Positions 1 through 5,958 of a DNA stretch of 9,861 nucleotides are shown piece after piece (the first letter of the stretch is position 1; the number at the start of each line of letters is the position of its first letter). The DNA is taken from NCBI GenBank assembly GCA_028822575.1, contig JAPKDN010000074.1:1-9861 (forward strand), written 5' to 3'. The notes under the pieces are model-generated. The model was not told the origin of the DNA. It saw nothing but the letters and a program-made list of their open reading frames with translations, and did no database searches. Source of the DNA: Alphaproteobacteria bacterium. GTDB taxonomy: Bacteria; Pseudomonadota; Alphaproteobacteria; Thalassobaculales; Thalassobaculaceae. A program made the position numbers and the translations under genes.

Positions 1-342
1 CGATGGCGCGGTCTTGGCGAGTGCGCAGCACAAGCCTCGGGGCATCCGGACGCGCGTGCCATTAACATCGGCGCCCGCGTCACGCCACATCGCCAGCGCT
101 TCTTCATCGTCGCGAAACTCTATTCCGATTTCCTGGAGGATCGTGTCGGCGTTGTACTCTATGGTCTGAAGACCCTCCTCGCCAAGGACATCGAAGACCG
201 GAACCTGACGCGAGATATACGGAAATTGGACCAAGGTGGGTTTGCTACGGGCAGCCCGGCGCGCTTCGCGTCCACCGCTGGCGCGTCGTCGTCCACCGCG
301 ACCCGAAACAGGTTGTCTCTCCAACACGATTTCATCCGTCAT
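1..342 (-). CDS. MttB-family trimethylamine/quaternary-amine methyltransferase, N-terminal part (cut by left window edge)
   Basis: Reading the minus strand from the ATG at 342-340 gives 114 open residues up to the window edge. It starts MTDEIVLERQ, then has an Arg/Gly-rich stretch at about residues 15-34, then PYISRQVPVFDVLGEEGL and ADTILQEIGIEFRDDEEAL. This is the familiar opening of alphaproteobacterial trimethylamine methyltransferase (MttB) homologues, which are usually about 500 residues, so roughly three quarters is missing. Known members transfer a methyl group from trimethylamine or glycine betaine to a corrinoid protein. The start is supported by a strong AAGGAG ribosome site at 354-349, six bases before the ATG. 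The catalytic barrel and any pyrrolysine (TAG) codon would lie outside the window, so pyrrolysine-dependent trimethylamine use and pyrrolysine-free betaine-type use cannot be told apart. It is divergent from the FAD oxidoreductase at 506, which fits methylated-amine metabolism. Confidence 0.88.
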   Translation of the reverse strand, partial: MTDEIVLERQPVSGRGGRRRASGGREARRAARSKPTLVQFPYISRQVPVFDVLGEEGLQTIEYNADTILQEIGIEFRDDEEALAMWRDAGADVNGTRVRMPRGLCCALAKTAPS

Positions 343-348
343 CGCCCG

Positions 349-354
349 CTCCTT
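349..354 (-). promoter_or_regulatory. Ribosome binding site of the MttB-like gene
   Basis: The minus strand reads AAGGAG followed by six bases and the ATG at 342. This near-perfect Shine-Dalgarno fixes the start of the methyltransferase gene. Confidence 0.75.
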
Positions 355-362
355 GTGACAAG
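352..362. promoter_or_regulatory. Short perfect palindrome CTTGTGACAAG, possible operator
   Basis: Two five-base arms (CTTGT and ACAAG) surround a single G in the divergent region between the MttB-like gene and the FAD oxidoreductase. The palindrome overlaps the methyltransferase ribosome site. TTGT/ACAA half-sites are typical of several GntR-type operators, so a bound repressor could block this side. An 11-base palindrome can also arise by chance, and no regulator gene is visible in the window. No convincing -35/-10 pair could be assigned in 343-505. Confidence 0.25.
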
Positions 363-395
363 TCTGGCCGTACTGAATAGAGTCATACGCTTGGC

Positions 396-403
396 GGGAG
401 GAG
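396..403 (+). promoter_or_regulatory. Strong Shine-Dalgarno-like GGGAGGAG without an obvious matching start
   Basis: This purine-rich site lies about 100 bases before the favoured ATG (506) of the FAD oxidoreductase. The TTG at 408 is followed at once by TAG. The next in-frame candidate is the TTG at 416, about 12 bases away, which is longer than ideal. The site either serves an extended form of the oxidoreductase or is coincidental. Confidence 0.3.
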
Positions 404-505
404 ATTCTTGTAGCTTTGCGACAACGCGATGTCGCAGGCGAGCCAGAGTCGGCACTTGGAGTGGCGGCATTTGCACTTTCCGCGTTTACGGGTGACGCTT
501 TAGCC

Positions 506-1690
506 ATGCATGACGTCATTATTATCGGCGGTGGCTTGCACGGGTGCTCCACCGCCTATCACCTGCTCCGCCGAGAGCCAACGCTTCGCGTCACAGTGAT
601 CGAAAAGGATCCGAGCTATGAACATGCCGCTTCGGCGCGCTCGAACGCCGGCGTACGGATCCTATTCTCGCAGGAAGAGAACATCGCCATGTCCCGCTAT
701 GGGCACGAGGTATATGGCGATTATGAAACCTTGATGGCGGTCAATGGCAAGCCCGGCCAGCTGGACTTCCATCGCCACGGCTATCTCTTCATCGCCAATA
801 CCGAGGCCGAGGCCGAGGCCGAGATGATGCAAGCCAATCACGCCTTCCAGACCGGTCTTGGCTGCGATGTGCGGCTGTTGGACGGACCGGGCGTGGCCGC
901 GCTTTATCCCTGCTTCAATCCAGACATCATCGCATGCGCCACCTATTCACCCAACGACGGTTGGTTGGACCCGCATGGCGCGCTGCACGGGATGCGGCGC
1001 AAGGCCTGGGCCCTGGGCGCCACTTTCATCGATGCAGAGGTGACCGGGCTCGATATCTCCCAAGGTCCGGGAGGGCATCTTGTCCGCGCTGTCACCCTGG
1101 CCGACAGCCAAAGCCTGCCCTGTGATCATCTGGTGAACAACGCCGGCGCCTGGGTGATCGAGATCTGCCGGATGGCCAGCTTCGAGATCCCCGTTGTGCC
1201 CCTACCCCGCACGACGTTTTACTTCGAGCCAGCGGAGCCGATCGGCATTACCCCACAATCCCGCGATGGCCAACCCGTCGGCATTCGCCCCGAGGGTAAG
1301 GGTTTCATCAGCGGCAATACTGATTTCAGCCGCGCCGGCGCCTTCGACTGGACCGTGGATCATTCGGTTTTCGAGACCGAGCTTTGGCCAAATATCGCGC
1401 GCATGGTCCCGGCGCTGGAGACCTTGAAGGTGATGAACGCGTGGCCCTGCCACTATGCCTACAACACTTTCGACGGCAACATGCTGATTGGCGCCTGGCC
1501 GGACGGGCCGACGAACATGATAATGGCGACGGGTTTCTCGGGCCATGGCCTACAACACGCGCCAGCAGCGGGACGGGCCCTGTCCGAACTGATCCTCGAC
1601 GGTCGGTTCGAGGCCATCGATCTTGGCCGGTTCCACTGCAGTCGGGTCAAGAAAGGCCAGTTAGAGCCGGAAGTTGGGGTGCTGGCTTGA
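506..1690 (+). CDS. FAD-dependent oxidoreductase, DAO family, FOXRED1-like
   Basis: A 394-residue flavoprotein of the glycine/D-amino-acid oxidase (DAO) superfamily. The N-terminal dinucleotide-binding motif is DVIIIGGGLHGCSTAYHL (residues 3-20), with E33 ending the second strand to hold the FAD ribose. NNAGAW lies at 211-216. The C-terminal signature YNTFDGNMLIG (319-329) and ATGFSGHGLQHAPAAGRA (341-358) closely resemble FOXRED1 and related bacterial proteins, closer than to classic sarcosine oxidase. Such enzymes oxidise secondary or tertiary amino groups of small N-substituted amino acids, but the substrate here is unknown. I chose ATG 506 because the Rossmann strand starts at residue 3, as is usual. 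The frame stays open upstream to a TTG at 416, about 12 bases after GGGAGGAG (396-403), which would add 30 residues. The 506 start has only a weak GGTGA upstream. The gene is divergent from the MttB-like methyltransferase and convergent with the TauD-like gene. Confidence 0.87.
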   Translation: MHDVIIIGGGLHGCSTAYHLLRREPTLRVTVIEKDPSYEHAASARSNAGVRILFSQEENIAMSRYGHEVYGDYETLMAVNGKPGQLDFHRHGYLFIANTEAEAEAEMMQANHAFQTGLGCDVRLLDGPGVAALYPCFNPDIIACATYSPNDGWLDPHGALHGMRRKAWALGATFIDAEVTGLDISQGPGGHLVRAVTLADSQSLPCDHLVNNAGAWVIEICRMASFEIPVVPLPRTTFYFEPAEPIGITPQSRDGQPVGIRPEGKGFISGNTDFSRAGAFDWTVDHSVFETELWPNIARMVPALETLKVMNAWPCHYAYNTFDGNMLIGAWPDGPTNMIMATGFSGHGLQHAPAAGRALSELILDGRFEAIDLGRFHCSRVKKGQLEPEVGVLA

Positions 1691-1720
1691 GGGTGGCGGT
1701 GGGGCCGAGGGCGCAATATG

Positions 1721-1740
1721 TGCGGCAAAAAATAGCCGCA
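1721..1740 (+). terminator. Small hairpin just after the FAD oxidoreductase gene
   Basis: TGCGGC (1721-1726) and GCCGCA (1735-1740) form a six-base stem around an eight-base A-rich loop, 30 bases after the oxidoreductase stop. There is no T-run after it, so it is not a textbook intrinsic terminator. Together with the stronger palindrome right behind it, it could still stop or stabilise the transcript. Confidence 0.35.
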
Positions 1741-1773
1741 TCCCCGGCGAACGCCCGGGGCCATGCCTGAGTA
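1736..1773 (+). repeat. REP-like palindrome, copy A
   Basis: The core CCCCGG (1742-1747), loop CGAACGC, CCGGGG (1755-1760) is a perfect six-base GC stem. It extends outward by GCAT/ATGC with a two-base bulge, covering 1738-1766. It is followed by CTGAGTA. The same sequence plan, cgcatccccggcgaa-gc-ggggcc-atg-ctgag, recurs inverted at 1848-1887 and, more degenerate, at 5779-5816 and 5376-5404. It sits in the gap between convergent genes, a usual place for REP elements, and may act as a terminator. Confidence 0.6.
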
Positions 1774-1847
1774 GCTTGACCGTGACAGCTGGCAATTCTC
1801 AGCTATGGACCCTGGAAATTGCTTCGCTATTCGTCATCCAGCACCAA

Positions 1848-1887
1848 TTCAGACATGGGCCCCAGCTTTCGCCGGGTATACGGTGAA
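1848..1887 (-). repeat. REP-like palindrome, copy C (inverted relative to copy A)
   Basis: Read on the minus strand this is close to copy A. CCGTATACCCGGCGAAAGC aligns with CCGCATCCCCGGCGAACGC, and both continue into a G-rich arm, then ATG and CTGA. The stem CCCAGC/GCCGGG (1861-1876) has one A-C mismatch around a TTTC loop. Copies A and C form a head-to-head pair between the convergent FAD oxidoreductase and TauD-like genes, a typical pairing for REP elements. Confidence 0.55.
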
Positions 1888-1910
1888 AAAGCCCCAAGTC
1901 CCCCTCCCCC

Positions 1911-2762
1911 TTACCGCACCGCGTCGCCCTGAAGTTGCGTGCGCTGCATGCGCCGGACCGCGTCGTGGTTGTCATGGATCGCCAGATGTTGGACACAGCG
2001 GTTGTCCCAGCACGCCACCGAACCGGCCTTCCAGCGGAACCGGCAGGTAAATTCTGGGCGGCAGGAATGGTCGTAGAGGTAGCTAAGCAGCGGCTCGCTC
2101 TCCTCGACCCTCATGCCCTCAAAGTGGTGCACATAGATGCCATTGACGAATAGGCATTTGCGCCCAGTCTCGGGATGAGTGCGCACAACGGGATGGGCAT
2201 TCTCGGTCAACCGCCAGTCGTCATCCTCGCGCACCTTGGAGGTGCGAACCGCGTTGTGCTTGGCAAGCGGTCCGGCGACCCGGGAGTCGTTGTGGACGGC
2301 CTTCATGCCTCCCAGCATTTTCTTCATACCGTCGGAAAGCGTCTCATAGGCCATATACTGGTTCGCGAAGATCGTATCGCCGCCCCATTCCGGCGTTTCC
2401 AACGCATAGAGGATCGCGGCCATCGGCGGGTTCGCCATCATCGTCGTGTCCGCATGCCAGCTTTCTCCCGCCGCGCTTCTATCACCGGGCATGCGGGTCA
2501 GAAACACCATTTCGGCGTTTTCCTGACCCAAATTGAAGTTCGGATGAATGAACAGCTCACCGAACCGCTTGGTGAAAGCTTTGTGCCGCTCGATATCGAT
2601 GATGTCTTGATCCCGAAAGAAGATCACCAGATGGTCCATCCACGCTTGGCGGATCTCGGCGATAACCGCGTCATCCAGATCCTCGGCGATGTTCACCCCG
2701 CCGATTTCCGCGCCAATCGAGGATGATAGCGGCGAGACGGTAATATGTTTGAAAGTAGTCAT
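1911..2762 (-). CDS. TauD/TfdA-family Fe(II)/2-oxoglutarate-dependent dioxygenase
   Basis: A 283-residue cytosolic protein, the usual length for TauD. The iron ligands are clear: H103 and D105 in SWHADTT, and H259 in NRCVQHLAIHD. R270 and R274 follow the distal His at +11 and +15, the same spacing as the two Arg residues of E. coli TauD that bind 2-oxoglutarate and substrate sulfonate. GWD-type FWKAGS-like sequence (about 243-249) and the N-terminal IGAEIGGVNI (16-25) also match the family. Members couple 2-oxoglutarate decarboxylation to hydroxylation of taurine, aryloxyacetates, betaines or similar small acids, and the substrate cannot be read from the sequence. The start is supported by GGAG seven bases before ATG 2762. 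It is the last gene of the minus-strand run that starts with the split transketolase, 62 bases after the AhpD-like gene, so hydroxylation may feed that pathway. Confidence 0.88.
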   Translation of the reverse strand: MTTFKHITVSPLSSSIGAEIGGVNIAEDLDDAVIAEIRQAWMDHLVIFFRDQDIIDIERHKAFTKRFGELFIHPNFNLGQENAEMVFLTRMPGDRSAAGESWHADTTMMANPPMAAILYALETPEWGGDTIFANQYMAYETLSDGMKKMLGGMKAVHNDSRVAGPLAKHNAVRTSKVREDDDWRLTENAHPVVRTHPETGRKCLFVNGIYVHHFEGMRVEESEPLLSYLYDHSCRPEFTCRFRWKAGSVACWDNRCVQHLAIHDNHDAVRRMQRTQLQGDAVR

Positions 2763-2824
2763 GGGTGTCTCCTGGTCTGTCGCTTGAACCGTCTAAACAT
2801 AATCTTCGTCAGCCTTCGCGTCGG

Positions 2825-3448
2825 TCACTCCGCTGCGTGTTTGCCGACCTCCCAGCCTCTATCCGCCAGCTTCTCGGTGGCGAAGGCGCGGGGGGCATCT
2901 TCCAGATCGCTGGCGAAAGTGTCGTTCCAACGGTTTAGCCAGCCGAACAACGAGATCACCGAGACGATTTCGACGATCTGGCCTTGGGTGAAATGCTCGC
3001 GCAGGGCGTCGAAATGGCTGCGGTTGGTAGCGTTCGGCACTTCACCGGCGGCGAGACCGAATTCGATCACCCCGCGCTCGGAGTCGTCGAACAGCGGACT
3101 AGCCCGGTAGTTCAACAAGTCCTGAACCTTGTCGGCGGAGAGACCCTTTTTGCCACCATTGGCCGCCGTATGAGCCTGGCAATAGACGCAGCCCGCCGAG
3201 GTGCTGACCGCGTGGGCCGTTAGCCATTTGGTCGCCATCGGAAGTTCAGTTTCTGTTCGCATGATGGCGCCGATCAGACCACCAAAGGCGCGTAGGATGT
3301 CTGGCTTATGGGCCATGATCCGCATGCTGGTCGGAATATACCCGCTGGCTTGGCGGGCAATCGCGATGATGTCCTCAACCTCGGCCAGCTCGTCCAACCC
3401 CAGGGGTTCGATATGGGCGGACCCAGTGGTTTTTTTGTCCATCATCAT
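2825..3448 (-). CDS. Carboxymuconolactone decarboxylase / AhpD-like family protein
   Basis: An all-alpha protein of 207 residues from ATG 3448. The AhpD-type redox motif GCVYCQAHT places Cys at residues 87 and 90 and His at 93. The later ERGVIEFGLAAGEVPNA and the C-terminal QIVEIVSVISLFGWLNRWND (about 157-176) are typical of the uncharacterised peroxidase-related branch. Such proteins either reduce hydroperoxides through the Cys pair or act as decarboxylases. The acidic residue that AhpD carries about 12 positions before the first Cys is not evident here. I favour ATG 3448 (or the adjacent ATGs at 3445 and 3442) because AGGG lies six bases upstream, just past the transketolase stop. An in-frame ATG at 3478 would overlap the preceding gene by 22 bases and has no ribosome site. 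Its place between a transketolase and a dioxygenase suggests a redox or decarboxylation step, or protection from oxidant by-products. Confidence 0.82.
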   Translation of the reverse strand: MMMDKKTTGSAHIEPLGLDELAEVEDIIAIARQASGYIPTSMRIMAHKPDILRAFGGLIGAIMRTETELPMATKWLTAHAVSTSAGCVYCQAHTAANGGKKGLSADKVQDLLNYRASPLFDDSERGVIEFGLAAGEVPNATNRSHFDALREHFTQGQIVEIVSVISLFGWLNRWNDTFASDLEDAPRAFATEKLADRGWEVGKHAAE

Positions 3449-3456
3449 CTTTAGCC

Positions 3457-4422
3457 CTAGGCCATTAATTCGCGACATTTGGTCATGATATTCGCGGCGC
3501 TCATGCCGTAACGAGCGCGCACTTGCGACGTCGGACCAACAATGGCAAATTCATCGGGCATACCGACAAAGCGCATCCGCGTTGGGTGATGTTCGGACAC
3601 TAACTCCGCCACCGCACCGCCGAGGCCGCCCGTGAAGTGATGCTCCTCTGCCGCGACGATACCCCGGGTTTCCACTGCCGCCGCAAGCACCGCGTCCCGG
3701 TCGAGCGGCTTGATTGTGTGCATGTTGAGAACCCTGACGCCGACGCCCTCGCCGGCCAACTCATCCGCCGCCGCCAGGGCCTCGACCACCATCACCCCGC
3801 AAGCGATGACCGTGATATCGGTACCGCGCCTGAGCGTCGTTGCCTTGCCAATCACCGGCTTGGCGTCGAGAGCAGTCACCGGGGGCTCGTCCATCTTGCC
3901 GCCAAGCCGGATATAGGAAGGACCATCCAGGTTTTCAGTCGCTTGGGTCAGATGCCAGGCCTCATATGCGTCGGCAGGGACCAGGACCGTCATGTTCGGT
4001 AGACTGCGCATCAGCGCGATGTCTTCCAGCGCATGGTGCGTGCCGCCGGATACCCCCAGCACGATTCCGGAACAGGCGGCGCCGATCACCACCCTTTGCT
4101 TGGCATAGGCGACATCATTACGCAGCTGCTCCATCGACCGCGCGGTGATGAACGGCGCATAGCCGCAGAGATGGGGCCGAAGGCCCGTTGTCGCCATGCC
4201 ACTGGCGACACCCATGGCGTTCTGCTCAGCAATGCCGGCCTCGATCACCCGATCAGGCGCCGCCGCCACCATCTCGCGTAGGCCAATCAGATCGAGCGTA
4301 TCGGCGGAGATTGCCACGACCTTGTCGTCCCGGGCCGCCATGTCTGTAACGGCCAGACCGAACGCGAGGCGGGACTGGTTTTGAACCTTTGCAACCCAGG
4401 TGGGGTTCGCGGACGCGATCAT
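3457..4422 (-). CDS. Transketolase, C-terminal (beta) subunit
   Basis: A 321-residue protein equal to the pyrimidine-binding plus C-terminal domains of transketolase. The key acidic residue that activates thiamine diphosphate is E66 in EAGIAEQNAMG. GVSGGTHHALED (124-133) is the conserved loop with paired His. The C-terminal domain contains RVLNMHTIKPLD (230-241) and AAEEHHFTGGLGG (257-269). With the partner at 4419-5264 it should form a heteromeric enzyme moving a two-carbon ketol unit between sugar phosphates or analogues. The start overlaps the partner's stop as ATGA (4419-4422), the mark of translational coupling and fixed stoichiometry. Split transketolases are common in accessory catabolic clusters, including some sulfo-sugar and branched-sugar routes, so the donor is probably not only the housekeeping xylulose 5-phosphate. 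That last point is inference. Confidence 0.92.
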   Translation of the reverse strand: MIASANPTWVAKVQNQSRLAFGLAVTDMAARDDKVVAISADTLDLIGLREMVAAAPDRVIEAGIAEQNAMGVASGMATTGLRPHLCGYAPFITARSMEQLRNDVAYAKQRVVIGAACSGIVLGVSGGTHHALEDIALMRSLPNMTVLVPADAYEAWHLTQATENLDGPSYIRLGGKMDEPPVTALDAKPVIGKATTLRRGTDITVIACGVMVVEALAAADELAGEGVGVRVLNMHTIKPLDRDAVLAAAVETRGIVAAEEHHFTGGLGGAVAELVSEHHPTRMRFVGMPDEFAIVGPTSQVRARYGMSAANIMTKCRELMA

Positions 4423-5264
4423 ACCGGTTCTCCCAACTCCGCCATGGCCTTCTCATAGACTTCATCTGGAACCATGTTGTTATGCCAGAGATGGGTATCC
4501 TCGGCGAAACTGATACCCTTGCCCTTGACCGTATGGGCAATAATCAGCGACGGCTTGCCCTTCTCATATGGCAGAGTGTCGAGCGCGCTGACGACCTGGT
4601 CCATGTCATGGCCATCGACCTCTCGCACCGCCCAGCCAAAGGCGCTCCACTTATTCGCCACTGGCTCCAGCGCCAGCATATTCGAGACATGACCGCTTTG
4701 CTGAACCTTGTTATAATCCAGGATCGCGGTGAGGTTAGAGGCCTTCTGATGCGCCGCCGCCATCGCCGCCTCCCAGTTCGAACCTTCCTGCAGCTCGCCA
4801 TCGCCGATCATGACGGTAGTCCGGAATTTCTTCTTTTGCAGCCGTGCGCCCAGCGCCATGCCAAGCCCGATGGAAAGCCCGTGCCCAAGCCCACCGGTGC
4901 TCATCTCGACCCCAGCCATCTTGATATCCGGGTGCATGCCGAACAGCGATTCATAGCCATAGAACTGGTCTAGAACTGCGTCCTCGATGAACCCGGCCTG
5001 GGCCAACACCGCGCCCAGAGCGGCGTTGGCATGGCCCTTGGACAGGATAAACCGATCCCGGTCCGGCCAATCCGGCTCCTTGGGACGGACTTTCAGGTGA
5101 TGGAAATACAGCGCCGCCAAAAACTCCGCCGCCGACAACGAGCCGCCCATATGCCCTGACCCAGCGGCCTTCAGCGCCCGCCAGACATTGCGCCGGATCT
5201 TCAGCGCCTCGTTTCTAAGATTATCGAGCGTTGCTTCTCGATTACTCTTTTTCTTAGCGGCCAT
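4419..5264 (-). CDS. Transketolase, N-terminal (alpha, thiamine diphosphate-binding) subunit
   Basis: A 281-residue protein covering the diphosphate-binding domain of transketolase. Visible motifs are the SGHMGGSLS His (H38), LSKGHANAAL (75-84), STGGLGHGLSIGLGMALG (122-139), and the Mg/thiamine diphosphate signature starting GDGE (154-157) and closing at DYN (183-185). It lacks the pyrimidine and C-terminal domains, which are supplied by the next gene (ATGA overlap), so this is a natural split rather than a truncation. Length and domain limits match other two-subunit transketolases. The lysine-rich MAAKKKSNRE start is preceded by a GGGGGA-like ribosome site seven bases upstream. It is the first gene of the run 5264 to 1911. 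The 694-base gap upstream should hold the promoter, but no clear -35/-10 pair was recognised. Confidence 0.92.
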   Translation of the reverse strand: MAAKKKSNREATLDNLRNEALKIRRNVWRALKAAGSGHMGGSLSAAEFLAALYFHHLKVRPKEPDWPDRDRFILSKGHANAALGAVLAQAGFIEDAVLDQFYGYESLFGMHPDIKMAGVEMSTGGLGHGLSIGLGMALGARLQKKKFRTTVMIGDGELQEGSNWEAAMAAAHQKASNLTAILDYNKVQQSGHVSNMLALEPVANKWSAFGWAVREVDGHDMDQVVSALDTLPYEKGKPSLIIAHTVKGKGISFAEDTHLWHNNMVPDEVYEKAMAELGEPV

Positions 5265-5375
5265 CGATTTTCCCCCGGCGCGGGTTGGTGCATGTCGGGG
5301 TAGTTTTCCAAATACCAGGGCGGGTGACCAGAGGCATTTGGCGCGAGGGTGTGATGATTAGGGGCCACCTTTCTT

Positions 5376-5404
5376 CGCATCCGAGGTGAAAGCCCGGGAT
5401 GCGG
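5376..5404 (+). repeat. REP-like palindrome, copy D
   Basis: A perfect seven-base stem, CGCATCC (5376-5382) and GGATGCG (5397-5403), encloses a loop containing GGTGAAAGCC. The GAAAGC loop and the CGCATCC arm match the other REP-like copies in the window and give it the same orientation as copy B. It ends 11 bases from the stop of the GIY-YIG remnant, marking that remnant's left edge. Confidence 0.55.
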
Positions 5405-5414
5405 TCAAGAATGA

Positions 5415-5705
5415 TCAGTCGATGCTCGCGAGTTGGCGAGTGAGGTCGTCCCAAGCAGGGTTTAAGCTCTCTATCAACGCGATCTTCAGAGCCCGAAGCC
5501 ACCCCTCCATGAGACGGTCCCGTATCAACGTGCCCTCGATTGTGTCGTAAAATTTAACTTAGATCAGTCGCTCAATCCGATACCGGTTTGTATGCTTCAC
5601 GGTGCCGGTACGATGGCCCTTGATCCGGCGCTTTATATCGGTGGCCATACTAACATAAAGGCTACGGTTTCGCTTGCTGGAAAGAATGTAAACGCAAGGC
5701 TTCAT
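5415..5705 (-). pseudogene. GIY-YIG nuclease-family gene broken by one in-frame stop
   Basis: From ATG 5705 the frame reads MKPCVYILSSKRNRSLYVSM, then ATDIKRRIKGHRTG, RYRIERLI and a TAA at 5561-5559 (codon 49). The same frame continues without shift for 47 more codons, with EGTLIRDRLMEGW, LRALKIALIESLNPAWDDL and a final TGA at 5417-5415. The two halves match the start and end of the small (about 95-residue) single-domain GIY-YIG proteins common in alphaproteobacteria. The VYI (5-7) and YVS (17-19) strands replace the usual GIY and Y(V/I)G, and R26/R27 are present. The usual REK with the catalytic Glu reads R62-D63-R64, so the metal ligand is Glu to Asp. The nonsense codon plus the altered motif residues argue for a decayed gene. 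The first 48 codons alone would lack the catalytic acidic residue. REP-like repeats lie on both sides. Confidence 0.78.
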
Positions 5706-5778
5706 AATCGCTACGGAAGGCCCCGAGCTGTTTCTCGCGACTTTTTCCAGAGTAATTGTGATTTCAAACAAAATTGAA

Positions 5779-5816
5779 CGCATCCCCGACGAAAGCCAGG
5801 GCCGGCGCGTGAGTAT
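5779..5816 (+). repeat. REP-like palindrome, copy B
   Basis: CGCATCCCCGACGAAAGCC, then AGGGCC and GTGAGTA, line up base by base with copy A (1736-1773) across about 38 bases. The stem is decayed, with CCC/GGG arms kept and several mismatches inside. It lies 73 bases upstream of the GIY-YIG remnant start, in the same orientation as copy D on the other side. Confidence 0.5.
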
Positions 5817-5828
5817 TTTCATTGTGAT

Positions 5829-5850
5829 GCTTAGCAGAGCGCTAAGCGCT
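5829..5850. repeat. Hairpin with two competing pairings
   Basis: GCTTAGC (5829-5835) pairs perfectly with GCTAAGC (5841-5847) around a five-base loop. An overlapping palindrome, AGCGC/GCGCT (5838-5850), uses the same bases. It lies about 110 bases after the HyuA-like gene in that gene's direction and could help end its transcript. No T-run follows on either strand, so its role is uncertain. Confidence 0.3.
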
Positions 5851-5958
5851 ATCTATGGAATCGTTCCAAATTCAGTCGCCAGCCAAGCTCTGGGGTGTAG
5901 GCTCCGGCTTTCACCGAGCATTCGGATTTGAGAGGCTGAAAATCAATCAGATAGCTCG

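Larger units (their letters stand above)
5265..5958. other. 694-base gap without an intact gene
   Basis: This stretch separates the two minus-strand catabolic runs. It contains REP-like copy D, the broken GIY-YIG gene, REP-like copy B and the 5829-5850 hairpin. The remainder (5265-5375, 5706-5778, 5851-5958) shows no convincing coding frame on either strand. The promoter of the transketolase run must lie here unless it is read through from upstream. A degenerate palindrome around 5901-5926 shares the ten-base core GGCTTTCACC with copy D on the opposite strand and may be a further worn REP copy. Confidence 0.6.

Noticed and set aside
226..495. Plus-strand open frame of 89 residues at the divergent region
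   Set aside because: It is mostly antisense to the MttB-like N-terminus, with no ribosome site or family resemblance.
803..823. GAGGCC repeated three times, a short tandem repeat in the FAD oxidoreductase
   Set aside because: It encodes an EAEAEAE patch on a probable surface helix. It is too short to suggest phase variation, and loss of whole units would keep the frame.
2175..2726. Long plus-strand open frame of 183 residues opposite the TauD-like gene
   Set aside because: It lies wholly antisense to a gene with all TauD catalytic residues and shows no recognisable family. It is a by-product of GC-rich codon use.
4389..4973. Plus-strand open frame of 194 residues opposite the transketolase N-half
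   Set aside because: It is antisense to a well-supported gene, has no family motifs, and its composition reflects the complement of that gene.
3457..5264. Identification of the split transketolase as the sulfo-sugar enzyme SqwGH
   Set aside because: No other sulfoquinovose-pathway gene is visible, and split transketolases occur in many unrelated clusters, so no symbol was assigned.
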